A DNA stretch of 64,000 nt from an uncultured Paracoccaceae bacterium (GTDB lineage: Bacteria; Pseudomonadota; Alphaproteobacteria; Rhodobacterales; Rhodobacteraceae). Under the pieces are notes generated by a model, which worked only from the letters and a program-made list of their open reading frames with translations, was not told the DNA's origin and searched no databases. The position numbers were made by a program, and so were the translations under genes. Shown one piece after another: positions 36,332 to 45,696 of the stretch. Where the stretch lies: contig CAKSTR010000002.1 in assembly GCA_934500835.1 (NCBI GenBank), positions 186,001 through 250,000 on the forward strand. The letters are read 5' to 3'. Every line of letters begins with the position of its first letter. Within the stretch, counting starts at the first letter, position 1.

Positions 36332-37380
36332 CAGCCGCGCGCTTCGAGATAGCGGCGCTGATGACGGGCGCCGAGGCTGGTCAGGATCTCATAGCAGATG
36401 GTGCCGGCCGCATCCGCCAGATCATCGACCGACTGGTGCGGGCCAAGGATGTCCAGCGCCTTCGGCATCTCCCGCAGATGGCTGACATCGGCGGTGATCA
36501 TGTCCATCGACACCCGGCCGACCAGCGGGCAGGGCGTGGCCCCGTCCCAAAGCACGGCATTGTTCGACAGAGACCGCAGAAGCCCGTCGGCGTAACCCGC
36601 CTGAAGCGTGGCGATGACCGAGGGCGTTTCGGCCTCCCAGGCGCAGGAATAGCCCACGGATTCGCCGGGGGGAACTTCGCGGGTCTGGATCACCGGCAGC
36701 GACAGGCTGACGACACGCTGCGCGGTCTCGAACGGCCGGCCGCCGTAAAGGCCGATGCCGGGGCGGGTCAGGTCGAAATGATACTTCGGCCCCAGAAGGA
36801 TGCCGCCGGTGGCCGCGAAGGAGCGCGGCACGCCGGTGCCGTCGGTCATCTCGTGGAAGGCCTCAAGCTGGGCAAGGTTCATCGGGTGGTCAGGCTCATC
36901 GGCGCAGGCCAGATGGCTCATCAGCATGACGGGACCGGCGTCCAGCAGGATCGGCGCCACCGCCAGCCATTCCAGCAACTCGATCCCCAGCCGGTTCATG
37001 CCGGTATCCAGCTGCACCCCGAATGCGTGGCCGGGCAGGGCTTCAAGATGCCTGGTGATCTGCTCGAGGCTGTTCAGCATCGGCGTCAGGTCGAGGTCCG
37101 AGATCATCTCGGTATCGCCCGCCATATGGCCCGACAGGATGTTGATCTGCGGCCCGGGGCCAAGCGCCTGGCGCACGGCGGCGCCTTCCTCGGATGCGGC
37201 GACAAAGAAGCGCCGCGCGCCCGCCTGCGCCAGGGCGCGGGCGACCCGCGGCACGCCAAGCCCGTAGGCATCGGCTTTCACCACCGCCCCGGTCTGCACG
37301 CCCTGGCCCGAAAGCCGGTCCAGTGCACGCCAGTTGGCGGCAATCGCATCAAGATCAATGGTAAGGGTCGCTGTGGCCAT
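36331..37380 (-). CDS. alr: Alanine racemase
   Basis: A 349-residue PLP enzyme interconverting L- and D-alanine for peptidoglycan. The PLP Lys35 is in [10 protein letters not shown], and the second catalytic base Tyr lies in ESVGYSCAW near residue 255. The ATG at 37380 gives the usual N-terminus; the 69 upstream codons cross the repeat and are not coding. It lies downstream of dnaB and upstream of mlaE. Confidence 0.95.
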   Translation of the reverse strand: MATATLTIDLDAIAANWRALDRLSGQGVQTGAVVKADAYGLGVPRVARALAQAGARRFFVAASEEGAAVRQALGPGPQINILSGHMAGDTEMISDLDLTPMLNSLEQITRHLEALPGHAFGVQLDTGMNRLGIELLEWLAVAPILLDAGPVMLMSHLACADEPDHPMNLAQLEAFHEMTDGTGVPRSFAATGGILLGPKYHFDLTRPGIGLYGGRPFETAQRVVSLSLPVIQTREVPPGESVGYSCAWEAETPSVIATLQAGYADGLLRSLSNNAVLWDGATPCPLVGRVSMDMITADVSHLREMPKALDILGPHQSVDDLADAAGTICYEILTSLGARHQRRYLEARG

Positions 37381-37530
37381 GAGCGGTGTTTGCGGGTCCG
37401 TGGCCCTTGGGTCAAGGGGGAAAACCCGTGCCCGTGCCGCCCGCGCGCAAGTGCCGCCTCGGGCCCCCTTGCGGGGCCGCTCGGCGGCGCTGCCGCGCAT
37501 GGGTGGGAAAGGGCGCGGCTGTTGCGGCGG

Positions 37531-37568
37531 CGGAGCCTCCGCGGGGGATATTTGTGCCAAAGTGAAGG
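37531..37568 (+). repeat. GATATTT-type repeat, left arm of a long palindrome
   Basis: GGAGCCTCCGCGGGGGATATTT then GTGCCAAAGTGAAGG. From 37537 it pairs with the next copy as a 32-base arm. Confidence 0.75.
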
Positions 37569-37570
37569 TG

Positions 37571-37604
37571 CCTTCATTCTGGCACAAATATCCCCCGCGG
37601 AGCG
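37571..37604 (-). repeat. GATATTT-type repeat, right arm of a long palindrome
   Basis: Reverse copy, 2 bases from its partner. The arms 37537-37568 and 37571-37602 match at 30 of 32 positions, giving one of the longest inverted repeats in the window, placed between dnaB and alr. Confidence 0.75.
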
Positions 37605-37632
37605 TCTTTCGCCGCGGCCGTCGGGCGGCGGA

Positions 37633-39141
37633 TCAGAAGCCGACGTCCGGCCCGCCCTCGCCCTGCCAGGGCTTGGCGAGGTTGCCAAAGCGGGTGAAGC
37701 GGCCCTCGAACGAAAGCTCCACCGTGCCGATGGGGCCATGGCGCTGCTTGCCGATGATGACTTCGGCCTTGCCATGGCATTGTTCCATCACCTGCTGCCA
37801 GGCGGCCATCTTGTCCAGCTCGTGATCGGCGGGCTTTTCGCGTTCCTTGTAATATTCCTCTCGGAACACGAACATCACCACATCGGCATCCTGCTCGATC
37901 GAGCCAGATTCCCGCAGGTCGCTGAGTTGGGGCCGCTTGTCCTCGCGGCTTTCCACCGCGCGGGACAGCTGCGACAGCGCAATGACGGGGATGTTCAACT
38001 CCTTGGCGATGGCTTTCAGCCCTTGTGTGATCTCGGAAACTTCCTGCACCCGGTTGTCGCCGTTCTTGGACGAGCCTTTCAGAAGTTGGAGGTAGTCGAT
38101 CATCAGCACGTCCAGCCCATGCGTCCGCTTCAGCCGGCGCGCCCGCGCGGCGACCTGGGAAATCGGCAGGGCCGGGGTGTCGTCGATATAGAGCGGACAG
38201 GTTTCCAGATCCTTCGCGGCATCGACGAAGCGGCGGAACTCGCCTTCCGACATGTCGCCGCGGCGGATCTGTTCCGAGGGCACTTCCGAGGCTTCGGAGA
38301 GCACGCGGGCGGCCAGTTGCTCGGCGCTCATCTCGAGCGAGAAGAAGCCCACGCAGCCGCCTTCGACCGCGCCTTCCGAGCCGTCGGGCTTGCGGCCGCG
38401 GCGATAGGATTTGGCGATGTTGAAGGCGATGTTGGTGGCCAGCGAGGTCTTGCCCATCGAGGGGCGGCCGGCAAGAATCAGCAGGTCCGACTCGTGCAGG
38501 CCCCCGAGTTTCTTGTCGAGATCCACCAGCCCGGTCGAGATGCCGGCCAGCCCGCCGCCGCGCTGATAGGCGGCGTTGGCGACGTTGACCGCATCGGTCA
38601 CCGCCTTCAGGAAGGACTGGAAGCCGCGTTCGGCGACGCCCTGTTCCCCCAGCTTGTAAAGCCGCTGTTCGGCCTCGGTGATCTGTTCGCGCGGCTCGGA
38701 ATCGACCTCGACCTTTTGGGCCTTGTCGGCGATGTCGCGGCCAAGCTGGATCAATTCGCGCCGCACGGCGAGGTCATAGATCATCTGGGCGTAGTCGCGG
38801 GCGGCGAAGGCGCTGATGGCCGCCCCGGCAAGACGCACAAGATAGGCCGGGCCGCCCAGTTCCTTCAGCCCGGCGTCCTCTTCCATGAACGCCTTCAGCG
38901 TGACGGGCGAGGCCAGGGCGTTCTTCTGGATGCGGGCCGAGGCGATCTCGAAGATGCGGGCATGGACGGGATCGAAGAAATGTTCGGACCGGATCAGGCT
39001 GGCGATGCGGTCATAGATGTCGTTGTTGACAAGGATGGCGCCCAGAAGCTGTTGTTCGGCCTCGATATTGTGGGGCAGGGCTTCGGCCGGGGCCGAAGGC
39101 GCCGGAACGGCGGCCGGCCGCAGGGTTGCAATGTCGCTCAT
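37633..39141 (-). CDS. dnaB: Replicative DNA helicase DnaB
   Basis: A 502-residue hexameric helicase. The N-terminal domain (PHNIEAEQQLLGAIL) binds primase, and the RecA-like C-terminal domain has Walker A AGRPSMGKTSLA, the DnaB H3 stretch LDVLMIDYLQLL and the SRAVESREDKRPQLSDLRESG segment. No intein is present in the usual insertion sites. The GAGGTGAGCC ribosome binding region precedes the ATG. Confidence 0.97.
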   Translation of the reverse strand: MSDIATLRPAAVPAPSAPAEALPHNIEAEQQLLGAILVNNDIYDRIASLIRSEHFFDPVHARIFEIASARIQKNALASPVTLKAFMEEDAGLKELGGPAYLVRLAGAAISAFAARDYAQMIYDLAVRRELIQLGRDIADKAQKVEVDSEPREQITEAEQRLYKLGEQGVAERGFQSFLKAVTDAVNVANAAYQRGGGLAGISTGLVDLDKKLGGLHESDLLILAGRPSMGKTSLATNIAFNIAKSYRRGRKPDGSEGAVEGGCVGFFSLEMSAEQLAARVLSEASEVPSEQIRRGDMSEGEFRRFVDAAKDLETCPLYIDDTPALPISQVAARARRLKRTHGLDVLMIDYLQLLKGSSKNGDNRVQEVSEITQGLKAIAKELNIPVIALSQLSRAVESREDKRPQLSDLRESGSIEQDADVVMFVFREEYYKEREKPADHELDKMAAWQQVMEQCHGKAEVIIGKQRHGPIGTVELSFEGRFTRFGNLAKPWQGEGGPDVGF

Positions 39142-39403
39142 GGCTCACCTCATTTTGCTGCGCGTCTTGGCGCGCTTTCCCCGCGCGTCTGATGCGCGCA
39201 GATCTGCCCCTTGGGCAAGTCTGATATGGCGGGGGGCAAGCCTGTGGAGAAGGCCGCGCCGCCGAGTCGCCGAAGCATCAGACTACCACATCCGGTAGCA
39301 GGCGGGGATCAAATCCCCATAGCTGCGTCAGTCATTGCCCGGGCAAGCCAGGGAATCGGCGGATATCCCCAATGGGTCCACAGGCCGGCCCCAAGCTTTG
39401 GCG

Positions 39404-39422
39404 GCATGACGTTGCGTCATGC
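39404..39422 (-). terminator. Hairpin at the end of pyrE
   Basis: The perfect inverted repeat GCATGACG-TTG-CGTCATGC lies 7 bases beyond the pyrE stop. There is no T tract, so termination is only inferred. Confidence 0.45.
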
Positions 39423-39428
39423 GTGGGC

Positions 39429-40109
39429 TCAGCCCGGTTTGCGCGCCTCCTGCCAGGCGCGGGGGGCTTTCAGGAAGTCCTCCACGCCGGCCAGAGTCTC
39501 GGCATCGAAACTGCCTTGTGCCCGGGCTTCGGCCAGCATGTCCCACCAGGTGCAAAGATGGATCAGCTTCACGCCATGGTCGGCCAGCCGCGGCTCGGTC
39601 TCGGGGAAGATGCCGTAATAGAAGATGACCGCCGTATGGCCGCAGGTGGCGCCGGTGTCGCGGATCGCATCCACGAAAGAGAGCTTGGAGCCGCCGTCGG
39701 TGGTCAGATCCTCGACCAGAAGCACCCTCTGGCCCTCGGTCATCGCCCCTTCGATCCGGGCGTTGCGGCCGTAACCCTTTGGTTTCTTGCGCACATAGGT
39801 CATCGGCAGGGCCAGCCGCTCGGCCACGAGGGCGGCGAAGGGAATCCCTGCAGTCTCGCCACCGGCGATGTTGTCGAAGGCCTCGAACCCGGCCTCGCGC
39901 ATCACGGTGACGGCAAGGAAATCCATCAGCATCGAGCGGATGCGCGGATAGGAGATCAGCTTGCGGCAGTCGATATAGGTGGGCGAGGGCAGGCCGGAGG
40001 CCAGGGTGAAGGGCTCACGCGCGTTGAAATGCACCGCACCGATTTCAAGGAAGGCGCGGGCGGTCAGGCGGGCGATCTCTTCTTTCGGGGGGAAGCTTGC
40101 GGGGATCAT
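39429..40109 (-). CDS. pyrE: Orotate phosphoribosyltransferase
   Basis: PyrE, 226 residues, which condenses orotate with PRPP to give OMP in pyrimidine synthesis. The PRPP loop [15 protein letters not shown] and the [11 protein letters not shown] segment are present. It is the longer alphaproteobacterial form of the enzyme. It follows pyrC on the same strand after a 70-base gap containing two palindromes. Confidence 0.94.
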   Translation of the reverse strand: MIPASFPPKEEIARLTARAFLEIGAVHFNAREPFTLASGLPSPTYIDCRKLISYPRIRSMLMDFLAVTVMREAGFEAFDNIAGGETAGIPFAALVAERLALPMTYVRKKPKGYGRNARIEGAMTEGQRVLLVEDLTTDGGSKLSFVDAIRDTGATCGHTAVIFYYGIFPETEPRLADHGVKLIHLCTWWDMLAEARAQGSFDAETLAGVEDFLKAPRAWQEARKPG

Positions 40110-40135
40110 GCGCGGTCCTTTGCGGTCTGGAGCCC

Positions 40136-40154
40136 GAGTTTTCGTCGAAAACTC
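40136..40154. repeat. TTTTCGTCGAAAA palindrome, pyrC-pyrE gap (first)
   Basis: The perfect palindrome GAGTTTTCG-T-CGAAAACTC between pyrC and pyrE. It is the first of two adjacent members of the family. Confidence 0.65.
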
Positions 40155-40162
40155 GAAAGCGT

Positions 40163-40183
40163 CTGATTTTCGACGAAAATCAG
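40163..40183. repeat. TTTTCGACGAAAA palindrome overlapping the pyrC stop
   Basis: The palindrome CTGATTTTCG-A-CGAAAATCAG has perfect 10-base arms and includes the pyrC stop codon. Flanking GAAAGC and GCTTTC extend the pairing. Confidence 0.65.
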
Positions 40184-41223
40184 CTTTCGACGTGCCAATG
40201 CACGGGGAAGCCGGGGTCGAACACGGTGACGGGGCCGGCTTCGGTCAGGACCTTGGCCGGGAAGATCTGCGCGGCCTCATGCTTCACCAGCCTTATGCGC
40301 GCCTCGTTGGCGGGCAGGCGGTAGAAGGCGGGGCCGTTGAGGCTGGCGAAGGCCTCCAGCCGGTTCAGCGCGCCCTCTTCCTCGAAGACATGGGCCAGCA
40401 GGGGCATGGTGTTGGTGGCGGTGAAGCACCCTGCGCAGCCGCAGGCATGTTCCTTCAGCGCATCGACATGCGGGGCGGAATCGGTGCCGAGGAAATAGCA
40501 GGCCTTGCCCGAGGTCGCGGCCCGGCGCAGCGCCAGCCGATGGTGTTCGCGCTTGGCGACCGGCAGGCAGTAGTAATGCGGCTTGATGCCACCGACGAGG
40601 ATATGGTTGCGGTTGATGATCAGGTGGTGCGTGGTGATCGTGGCGCCCAGATTGGCACCGCCTTCGGCGGCATAGGCGGCACCCTCGGCCGTCGTGATAT
40701 GCTCCATCACCACGCGCAGGTCCGGCAGGCGGCGGCGCAGCGGGTCCAGCACGCTTTCGATGAAAACCGCCTCGCGGTCGAAGATGTCGACCTGCGGGTC
40801 GGTCACTTCGCCATGGGTGCAGAGGGGCAGACCGATCTCGGCCATTTTCTCAAGCACCGGCATGACGTTATCGAGGTTTTTTACACCGGAGTGCGAATTG
40901 GTGGTGGCACCGGCAGGATAAAGTTTCACCGCCTTCACCAGGCCCGAAGCCGCGGCTGCTGCCACATCGGCCGGATCGGTGCCTTCGGTCAGGTAAATCG
41001 TCATCAGCGGCTCGAACGCCGCGCCATCGGGCAGCGCCGCAAGGATGCGGTCGCGATAGGCGGCGGCATCCCTGGCGGTCACCACGGGCGGCACCAGATT
41101 GGGCATGATGATCGCCCGGGCGAAATGGCGCGTCGTTTCGGGCAGGACACCCTTCAGCATTGCGCTGTCACGCAGATGCAGGTGCCAGTCATCGGGGCGA
41201 CGGATTTCAATCCTGTTTTCCAT
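40180..41223 (-). CDS. pyrC: Dihydroorotase
   Basis: A class II dihydroorotase of 347 residues that cyclises carbamoyl aspartate. The metal motif DWHLHLRD and the [13 protein letters not shown] segment with the carboxylated Lys are present, as is FLGTDSAPH near the C-terminus. The ATG at 41223 gives the family N-terminus ([13 protein letters not shown]). It is translated before pyrE in a pyrCE operon and is divergent from the GFA-family gene. Confidence 0.95.
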   Translation of the reverse strand: MENRIEIRRPDDWHLHLRDSAMLKGVLPETTRHFARAIIMPNLVPPVVTARDAAAYRDRILAALPDGAAFEPLMTIYLTEGTDPADVAAAAASGLVKAVKLYPAGATTNSHSGVKNLDNVMPVLEKMAEIGLPLCTHGEVTDPQVDIFDREAVFIESVLDPLRRRLPDLRVVMEHITTAEGAAYAAEGGANLGATITTHHLIINRNHILVGGIKPHYYCLPVAKREHHRLALRRAATSGKACYFLGTDSAPHVDALKEHACGCAGCFTATNTMPLLAHVFEEEGALNRLEAFASLNGPAFYRLPANEARIRLVKHEAAQIFPAKVLTEAGPVTVFDPGFPVHWHVES

Positions 41224-41305
41224 ACCCCGGCAGCTAATCGAAAGCGCCTGCCTTTGCCAGCCACTTCCGCTAGGATGGCCCAAGGACCGGCAACGGAGAG
41301 ATGAC

Positions 41306-41662
41306 ATGGCAAATCACATGGGCGGCTGTCAGTGCGGCGCGGTGCGCTACCGGGTGGATGTATCGCTGGACAATCCGATCATCTGCAACTGCTCGCGCTG
41401 CTCGCGCATCGGGTCGGTTCTGGTCTTCGCTCCGGCGGCCGCCTTCACGCTGGAGACGCCAGAGGACGCAAGCACGGCATATCACTTCAACAAACACGTC
41501 GTTGAGCATCTTTTCTGCAAGACCTGCGGTGTCCAAAGCTATTCGCGCGGCAAGATGCCGGACGGCAGCGAAGCGGTTGCGATCAATGCCCGCTGCCTTG
41601 ACGGGGTGGACGGCCACGCGCTGGCAGCGGGGGCACAGATGTTCGACGGAGCCTCGGCATGA
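41306..41662 (+). CDS. GFA-family zinc protein (glutathione-dependent formaldehyde-activating-like)
   Basis: A 118-residue member of the GFA/CENP-V family with the structural zinc ligands visible as CQCGAV, CNCSRC and CKTCGV. The name comes from the enzyme proposed to help glutathione capture formaldehyde; most family members are uncharacterised. A GGAGAG site precedes the ATG at 41306. The stop overlaps the LprI-like gene start (ATGA). Confidence 0.88.
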   Translation: MANHMGGCQCGAVRYRVDVSLDNPIICNCSRCSRIGSVLVFAPAAAFTLETPEDASTAYHFNKHVVEHLFCKTCGVQSYSRGKMPDGSEAVAINARCLDGVDGHALAAGAQMFDGASA

Positions 41663-42075
41663 TGCGGGTTCTGTCGATCTCGGTCGGGTTCATCGCGGTG
41701 ACCGCGTTTCCATCGTCGGCGCAACAGATCGACTGCGCCAACGCCATGACGCAAACCGCAATGAACCAATGCGCCTATGAGGACTGGCAGACCCAGGACG
41801 CCCTGCTGAATGCGGCCTATGCCGCCGCCATCGAGGCGCTGAAAGACTGGGATGCCGCCTTGCCCGCGGCCCAGCGGGGGGGCGTGGCGGCGCTGCGCGA
41901 TGCACAGCGCGCCTGGATCACCTTCCGCGACAAGGCCTGTGAGGCGGAAGGCTATGCGATGAAGGGCGGCAGCGCCGAACCGCTGCTGGTCAATAGCTGC
42001 AAGGCGCGGCTGACCGAGGACCGGGCGGGTCAGCTTTGGCAGATGGTCGAGGTCAATGACCAGGATGGCGGCTGA
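41659..42075 (+). CDS. LprI-family (DUF1311) periplasmic protein
   Basis: A 138-residue secreted protein with a signal peptide ending near SSAQ (residue 22) and four cysteines in the family pattern (DCANAMTQTAMNQCAYEDW, then CEAEG and NSCKARL). Related LprI proteins include a lysozyme inhibitor, but the role here is not tested. Translation is coupled to the GFA gene. Confidence 0.82.
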   Translation: MMRVLSISVGFIAVTAFPSSAQQIDCANAMTQTAMNQCAYEDWQTQDALLNAAYAAAIEALKDWDAALPAAQRGGVAALRDAQRAWITFRDKACEAEGYAMKGGSAEPLLVNSCKARLTEDRAGQLWQMVEVNDQDGG

Positions 42076-42101
42076 GACGGGCCTCGCGCCGGGGCGCAGA
42101 C

Positions 42102-43022
42102 TCAGTCCGGATCGGCGGTCAGTTCGGCCAGGCGGGACGCGAATTTCGGCGCTTTCATCCGGCGCGTGACTGACCGGCAGATCATCTTTTCCAGGTCTGG
42201 CCGCTTCTTCGCCGCCGCCTGCGCCAGGAGCGCCCGCAGATAGGGCGGATAGGCGCGGCGCGCGCGCCAGTGCCTTGCGAAACCCGCCTCTGTCAGGGTG
42301 CCGGCCATCGCATCCTCGACCAGCTTGTCAAGAATCTGGCAGCCGGCCAGTGCGCGCTCGGTCCCGGTGCCGGTGCTGCGGGCCCGGAGCTGCGTGACCC
42401 AAGGGGCGCGGAACAGGGCTGCATGCATCGCGTCGGGCGGGTTGAAGGGGTCATGCACCAGCCAGACCCGCGCGGCCCCTTCGGTCATGTCGGGCGCGTA
42501 GCCGTAGCGCGACCGGAAATCCAGCCGGCGTGCGGCCATGTGGCGGCGGTCCCAGCCCGCCATTTCGGGGTCGATCGTCGCCCGGGGGGCAATGGCAAGG
42601 ACGCCACAGCCGGGGGCCGTCACCGAATAGGCGCAGGCGGCATAGCCGGCGGCCTGGGCGCCCATGAACAGCACCTTGTCGAAATCGTCGAAAAAGGCGT
42701 CATCGACCAGCCGGTCGAAATAGCCCCAGACCGCACGGTCGCGCCACCAGGTCTCGCCCTCGGCGATGATGGTCAGAAGCGACCAGCCGCGCGCCTTGCA
42801 GATGGCATAGGCGGCCGGCAGTTGATCCTCGCGCGCGCGGATGGTCTCGGCCCGCTCGAACGAAACCAGAAGCGTGGTGCGGTCCTCGGCGAAAAAGGCC
42901 CAGTGCTTGCGCCCCAGCCGTTCCAGATAGCCGTCGTCTTCGGCAATGGCGTCCATGGCCGACAGCCAGCCATCATCGCCATCCTGGGACGGGGTCGCAG
43001 CGCGGAGTTCGGATTCGCTCAT
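42102..43022 (-). CDS. Conserved Rhodobacterales protein, alpha/beta-hydrolase-like, unassigned
   Basis: A 306-residue soluble protein. The middle part reads as strand-turn-helix (KVLFMGAQAAGYAACAYSV), like the nucleophile elbow of alpha/beta hydrolases but with Gln in place of Ser. Downstream APRATIDPE and VWLVHDP match core strands of that fold. Similar proteins are often labelled phosphoadenosine phosphosulfate reductase, yet no PAPS-reductase motif or catalytic Cys region is seen. The start is the ATG at 43022 (MSESEL). Function unknown. Confidence 0.7.
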   Translation of the reverse strand: MSESELRAATPSQDGDDGWLSAMDAIAEDDGYLERLGRKHWAFFAEDRTTLLVSFERAETIRAREDQLPAAYAICKARGWSLLTIIAEGETWWRDRAVWGYFDRLVDDAFFDDFDKVLFMGAQAAGYAACAYSVTAPGCGVLAIAPRATIDPEMAGWDRRHMAARRLDFRSRYGYAPDMTEGAARVWLVHDPFNPPDAMHAALFRAPWVTQLRARSTGTGTERALAGCQILDKLVEDAMAGTLTEAGFARHWRARRAYPPYLRALLAQAAAKKRPDLEKMICRSVTRRMKAPKFASRLAELTADPD

Positions 43023-43239
43023 GTTCTGGCAACCAGGGAAAGGGGCGGGTGGAGAGTGTGGATTGTCTGGTGTTTTGACGATTCCGCGCCGGATCGGCAA
43101 GCGTGCAGCGCGCCCGGACTCCGCGGTCGGCGGCAACACTCCGTTCGCGATCAGGCAACGGCGGGCGCGCGGCGCACGTCTTGCATGCGCGGAATACAGG
43201 TCTATCAACTAAGGGTTGAAATTTGTCTCGCGCCACCAC

Positions 43240-43270
43240 GAAAAAAAGGCCGCGCCGGGTGGCGCGGCCT
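43240..43270 (-). terminator. Intrinsic terminator of gcdH
   Basis: On the minus strand, a perfect 10-base stem AGGCCGCGCC/GGCGCGGCCT with a 4-base loop, followed directly by a run of Ts. It begins 26 bases after the gcdH stop. A textbook rho-independent terminator. Confidence 0.9.
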
Positions 43271-43296
43271 CTGTGCCGGACAGAATCGGGCAGGCT

Positions 43297-44517
43297 TCAG
43301 AAGAAGGCCTGCAGCCCCGTCACCGCGCGGCCAAGGATCAGCGCATGCACGTCATGGGTGCCTTCGTAGGTGTTCACCGTTTCAAGGTTCACCATGTGGC
43401 GGATCACCTGGAACTCTTCGGAAATCCCGTTGCCGCCATGCATGTCGCGGGCCCAGCGGGCGATGTCCAGCGCCTTGCCGCAGTTGTTGCGCTTGATGAT
43501 GCTGATCATCTCGGGCGAGGCATTGGCCTCGTCCATCAGGCGGCCGACACGCAGGCAGGCCTGCAGGCCAAGCGAGGTTTCGGTCAGCATGTTGGCCAGC
43601 TTCAGCTGGAACAGCTGCGTCTGCGCCAGCGGCTTGTTGAACTGCTTGCGGTCCAGGCCATATTGCCGCGCGGCATGCAGGCAGAACTCGGCCGCCCCCA
43701 TCACGCCCCAGGCGATGCCATAGCGCGCCCGGTTGAGACAGCCGAACGGGCCTTTCAGCCCTTCGACATTGGGCAGAAGGGCGTCTTCGCCCACTTCCAC
43801 GTTCTCCAGAACGATCTCGCCGGTCACCGAAGCGCGGAGAGAGAGCTTGCCCCCGATCTTCGGTGCCGACAGACCTTTCGTGCCCTTGTCCAGCACGAAA
43901 CCCTTGATCTTGCCGCCATGGGCCTCGGATTTGGCCCAGACCACGAAGACATCGGCGATCGGCGCATTGCTGATCCACATCTTGGACCCGTTCAGCACAT
44001 AGCCATTGGCTGTCTTCTTCGCGGTGGTCTTCATCCCGGCAGGGTCTGACCCGGCATCTGGTTCGGTCAGGCCAAAGCAGCCGATCCATTCGCCGGTCGC
44101 CAGCTTCGGCAGGTATTTCTTGCGCTGCTCTTCCGTGCCGTAGGCATAGATCGGATACATCACCAGCGAGGATTGCACCGACATCATGCTGCGATAGCCC
44201 GAGTCGACCCGCTCCACTTCGCGCGCCACCAGGCCGTAGGCGACGTATGAGGCGCCAAGCCCGCCGTATTCCTCGGGTACCGTCACGCCCAGAAGGCCCA
44301 TCTCGCCCATTTCGCGGAAGATCGCGGGATCGGTCGATTCCTCGCGATAGGCGGCGATGACGCGCGGCTGCAGCTTTTCCTGTGCGAACTGGCGCGCGGC
44401 GTCGCGCAGCATCCGCTCGTCCTCGGTCAGCTGCAGGTCCATGCGGAAGGGGTCCTCCCAGTCGAAACGCGACAGGTCGGGGGCGTCCTTGGCTTTCAGT
44501 TTCGGCTTGTCGGACAT
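43297..44517 (-). CDS. gcdH: Glutaryl-CoA dehydrogenase
   Basis: A 406-residue acyl-CoA dehydrogenase that oxidises and decarboxylates glutaryl-CoA to crotonyl-CoA in lysine and tryptophan breakdown. The catalytic base Glu385 is in [10 protein letters not shown], and the [16 protein letters not shown] stretch with [12 protein letters not shown] is typical of GcdH. It is divergent from a LysR regulator, the usual arrangement, and ends at a strong terminator. Confidence 0.94.
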   Translation of the reverse strand: MSDKPKLKAKDAPDLSRFDWEDPFRMDLQLTEDERMLRDAARQFAQEKLQPRVIAAYREESTDPAIFREMGEMGLLGVTVPEEYGGLGASYVAYGLVAREVERVDSGYRSMMSVQSSLVMYPIYAYGTEEQRKKYLPKLATGEWIGCFGLTEPDAGSDPAGMKTTAKKTANGYVLNGSKMWISNAPIADVFVVWAKSEAHGGKIKGFVLDKGTKGLSAPKIGGKLSLRASVTGEIVLENVEVGEDALLPNVEGLKGPFGCLNRARYGIAWGVMGAAEFCLHAARQYGLDRKQFNKPLAQTQLFQLKLANMLTETSLGLQACLRVGRLMDEANASPEMISIIKRNNCGKALDIARWARDMHGGNGISEEFQVIRHMVNLETVNTYEGTHDVHALILGRAVTGLQAFF

Positions 44518-44577
44518 CGGGGCAATCCTTTGCGGCTGGATCGGGAATGGGAAACAAGAAGGGGATTGTCATTCTTC

Positions 44578-44606
44578 TTGCACGATTCGCCCCTTGGGAC
44601 TATCGA
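44578..44606 (+). promoter_or_regulatory. Predicted promoter of the lysR gene beside gcdH
   Basis: TTGCAC (44578-44583) and TATCGA (44601-44606) are 17 bases apart, 35 bases before the ATG at 44641. Confidence 0.4.
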
Positions 44607-44614
44607 AAGCTGAT
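44601..44614. promoter_or_regulatory. Possible LysR-type binding site in the gcdH-lysR gap
   Basis: ATC-N7-GAT (44602-44614) inside a T-N11-A frame (T44601 to A44613), overlapping the -10 element of the lysR promoter, which would suit autorepression. Confidence 0.35.
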
Positions 44615-44640
44615 CCGCTATATATGAGCGTTTGGAATAG

Positions 44641-45570
44641 ATGTTCCCCCGCCGTCACCTGCCTTCCCTCTCGGCGCTTCTGGCGCTCGAGGCCTTTGCC
44701 CGGCTTGGCACTGCTTCCGCGGCGGCCGAGGAACTGTCCCTGACCCAGGGCGCCATTTCCAAGCAGTTGCAGGGGCTTGAGGAACAGTTGGGGACCCCGC
44801 TCCTGATCCGGCAGGGCAAAAGGCTGCTGCTGACCCCGGCCGCACGCGATTTCGTCGCCGAGGCGCGCAAGGCCCTGAAGATCCTTTCCGATGCCTCGCT
44901 GAATCTGCGGGCCAATCCGCGGGGCGGCACGCTCAGCCTCGCCATCCTGCCCGCCTTCGGCATGCGCTGGCTGGCGCCGCGTCTGGCCAGTTTCGCCAGG
45001 GCGCATCCAGAGGTGACGGTGAACCTGTCGACCCGGCTGCGCCCCTTCGACTTTGCGGAAGCCCGGTTTGACGCCGCGATCCACTACGGCCGGCGGGACT
45101 GGCCGGGGGTGTCCTATCTCAAGCTGATGGACGAAGAGGTGCTGGCCGTCGCAGCCCCGGCGCTGCTGCCCCGGCCGCTGGAGAATGCCCGCGATATCCT
45201 TCACCATCCGCTGCTGCAGCTGGACAGCCGCAGCGGGGACTGGGCGCGCTGGCTGGCCCATCATGGCGCGGCCAATACCCGCCCGCCCGCGATGCTGTTC
45301 GACCAGTTCTCGACCATGGCGCAGGCGGCGGTGCACGGGCTGGGGCTGGCGCTGATGCCGCTCTTCCTGATCGAAGAGGATCTGGCGGCGGGGCGCCTCG
45401 TGCCGGTCTTCGGCGGCCCGGTGCCTGCGCTTGGCTCCTACCACCTGGTCTGGCCCTCCAGCCGGCCCGAACGCGCGGCGCTGACCTCGTTCCGCGACTG
45501 GCTCCTGCACACGCAGGGTCTGCCCGGCGCGGCGGCTGTTGCGTTGTCAGCGGATAACAGCGGAACCTGA
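44641..45570 (+). CDS. LysR-family regulator (GcvA-like), probable gcdH regulator
   Basis: A 309-residue LysR protein of the GcvA type. The N-terminal winged helix reads LPSLSALLALEAFARLGTAS then LTQGAISKQLQGLEEQLG, and the effector domain follows. It is divergent from gcdH and is therefore the likely activator of glutarate or lysine degradation; the inducer is probably glutarate or glutaryl-CoA by analogy with GcdR. Confidence 0.9.
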   Translation: MFPRRHLPSLSALLALEAFARLGTASAAAEELSLTQGAISKQLQGLEEQLGTPLLIRQGKRLLLTPAARDFVAEARKALKILSDASLNLRANPRGGTLSLAILPAFGMRWLAPRLASFARAHPEVTVNLSTRLRPFDFAEARFDAAIHYGRRDWPGVSYLKLMDEEVLAVAAPALLPRPLENARDILHHPLLQLDSRSGDWARWLAHHGAANTRPPAMLFDQFSTMAQAAVHGLGLALMPLFLIEEDLAAGRLVPVFGGPVPALGSYHLVWPSSRPERAALTSFRDWLLHTQGLPGAAAVALSADNSGT

Positions 45571-45696
45571 GCGAGGAATTGCGTGTTGATATGGCATAAC
45601 CGACGGGTCCGGGCTTAGGCTCCGGCCCTGCAAGACGCTGCCGCGCCAACGGGAATCGGCCCGGACGGGGCGGCTTCGCAAGACAAAGGACATGGA

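Noticed and set aside
36136..39192. Plus-strand frame of 1018 codons
   Set aside because: Runs opposite alr and dnaB, crosses the paired repeat, and shows no motif.
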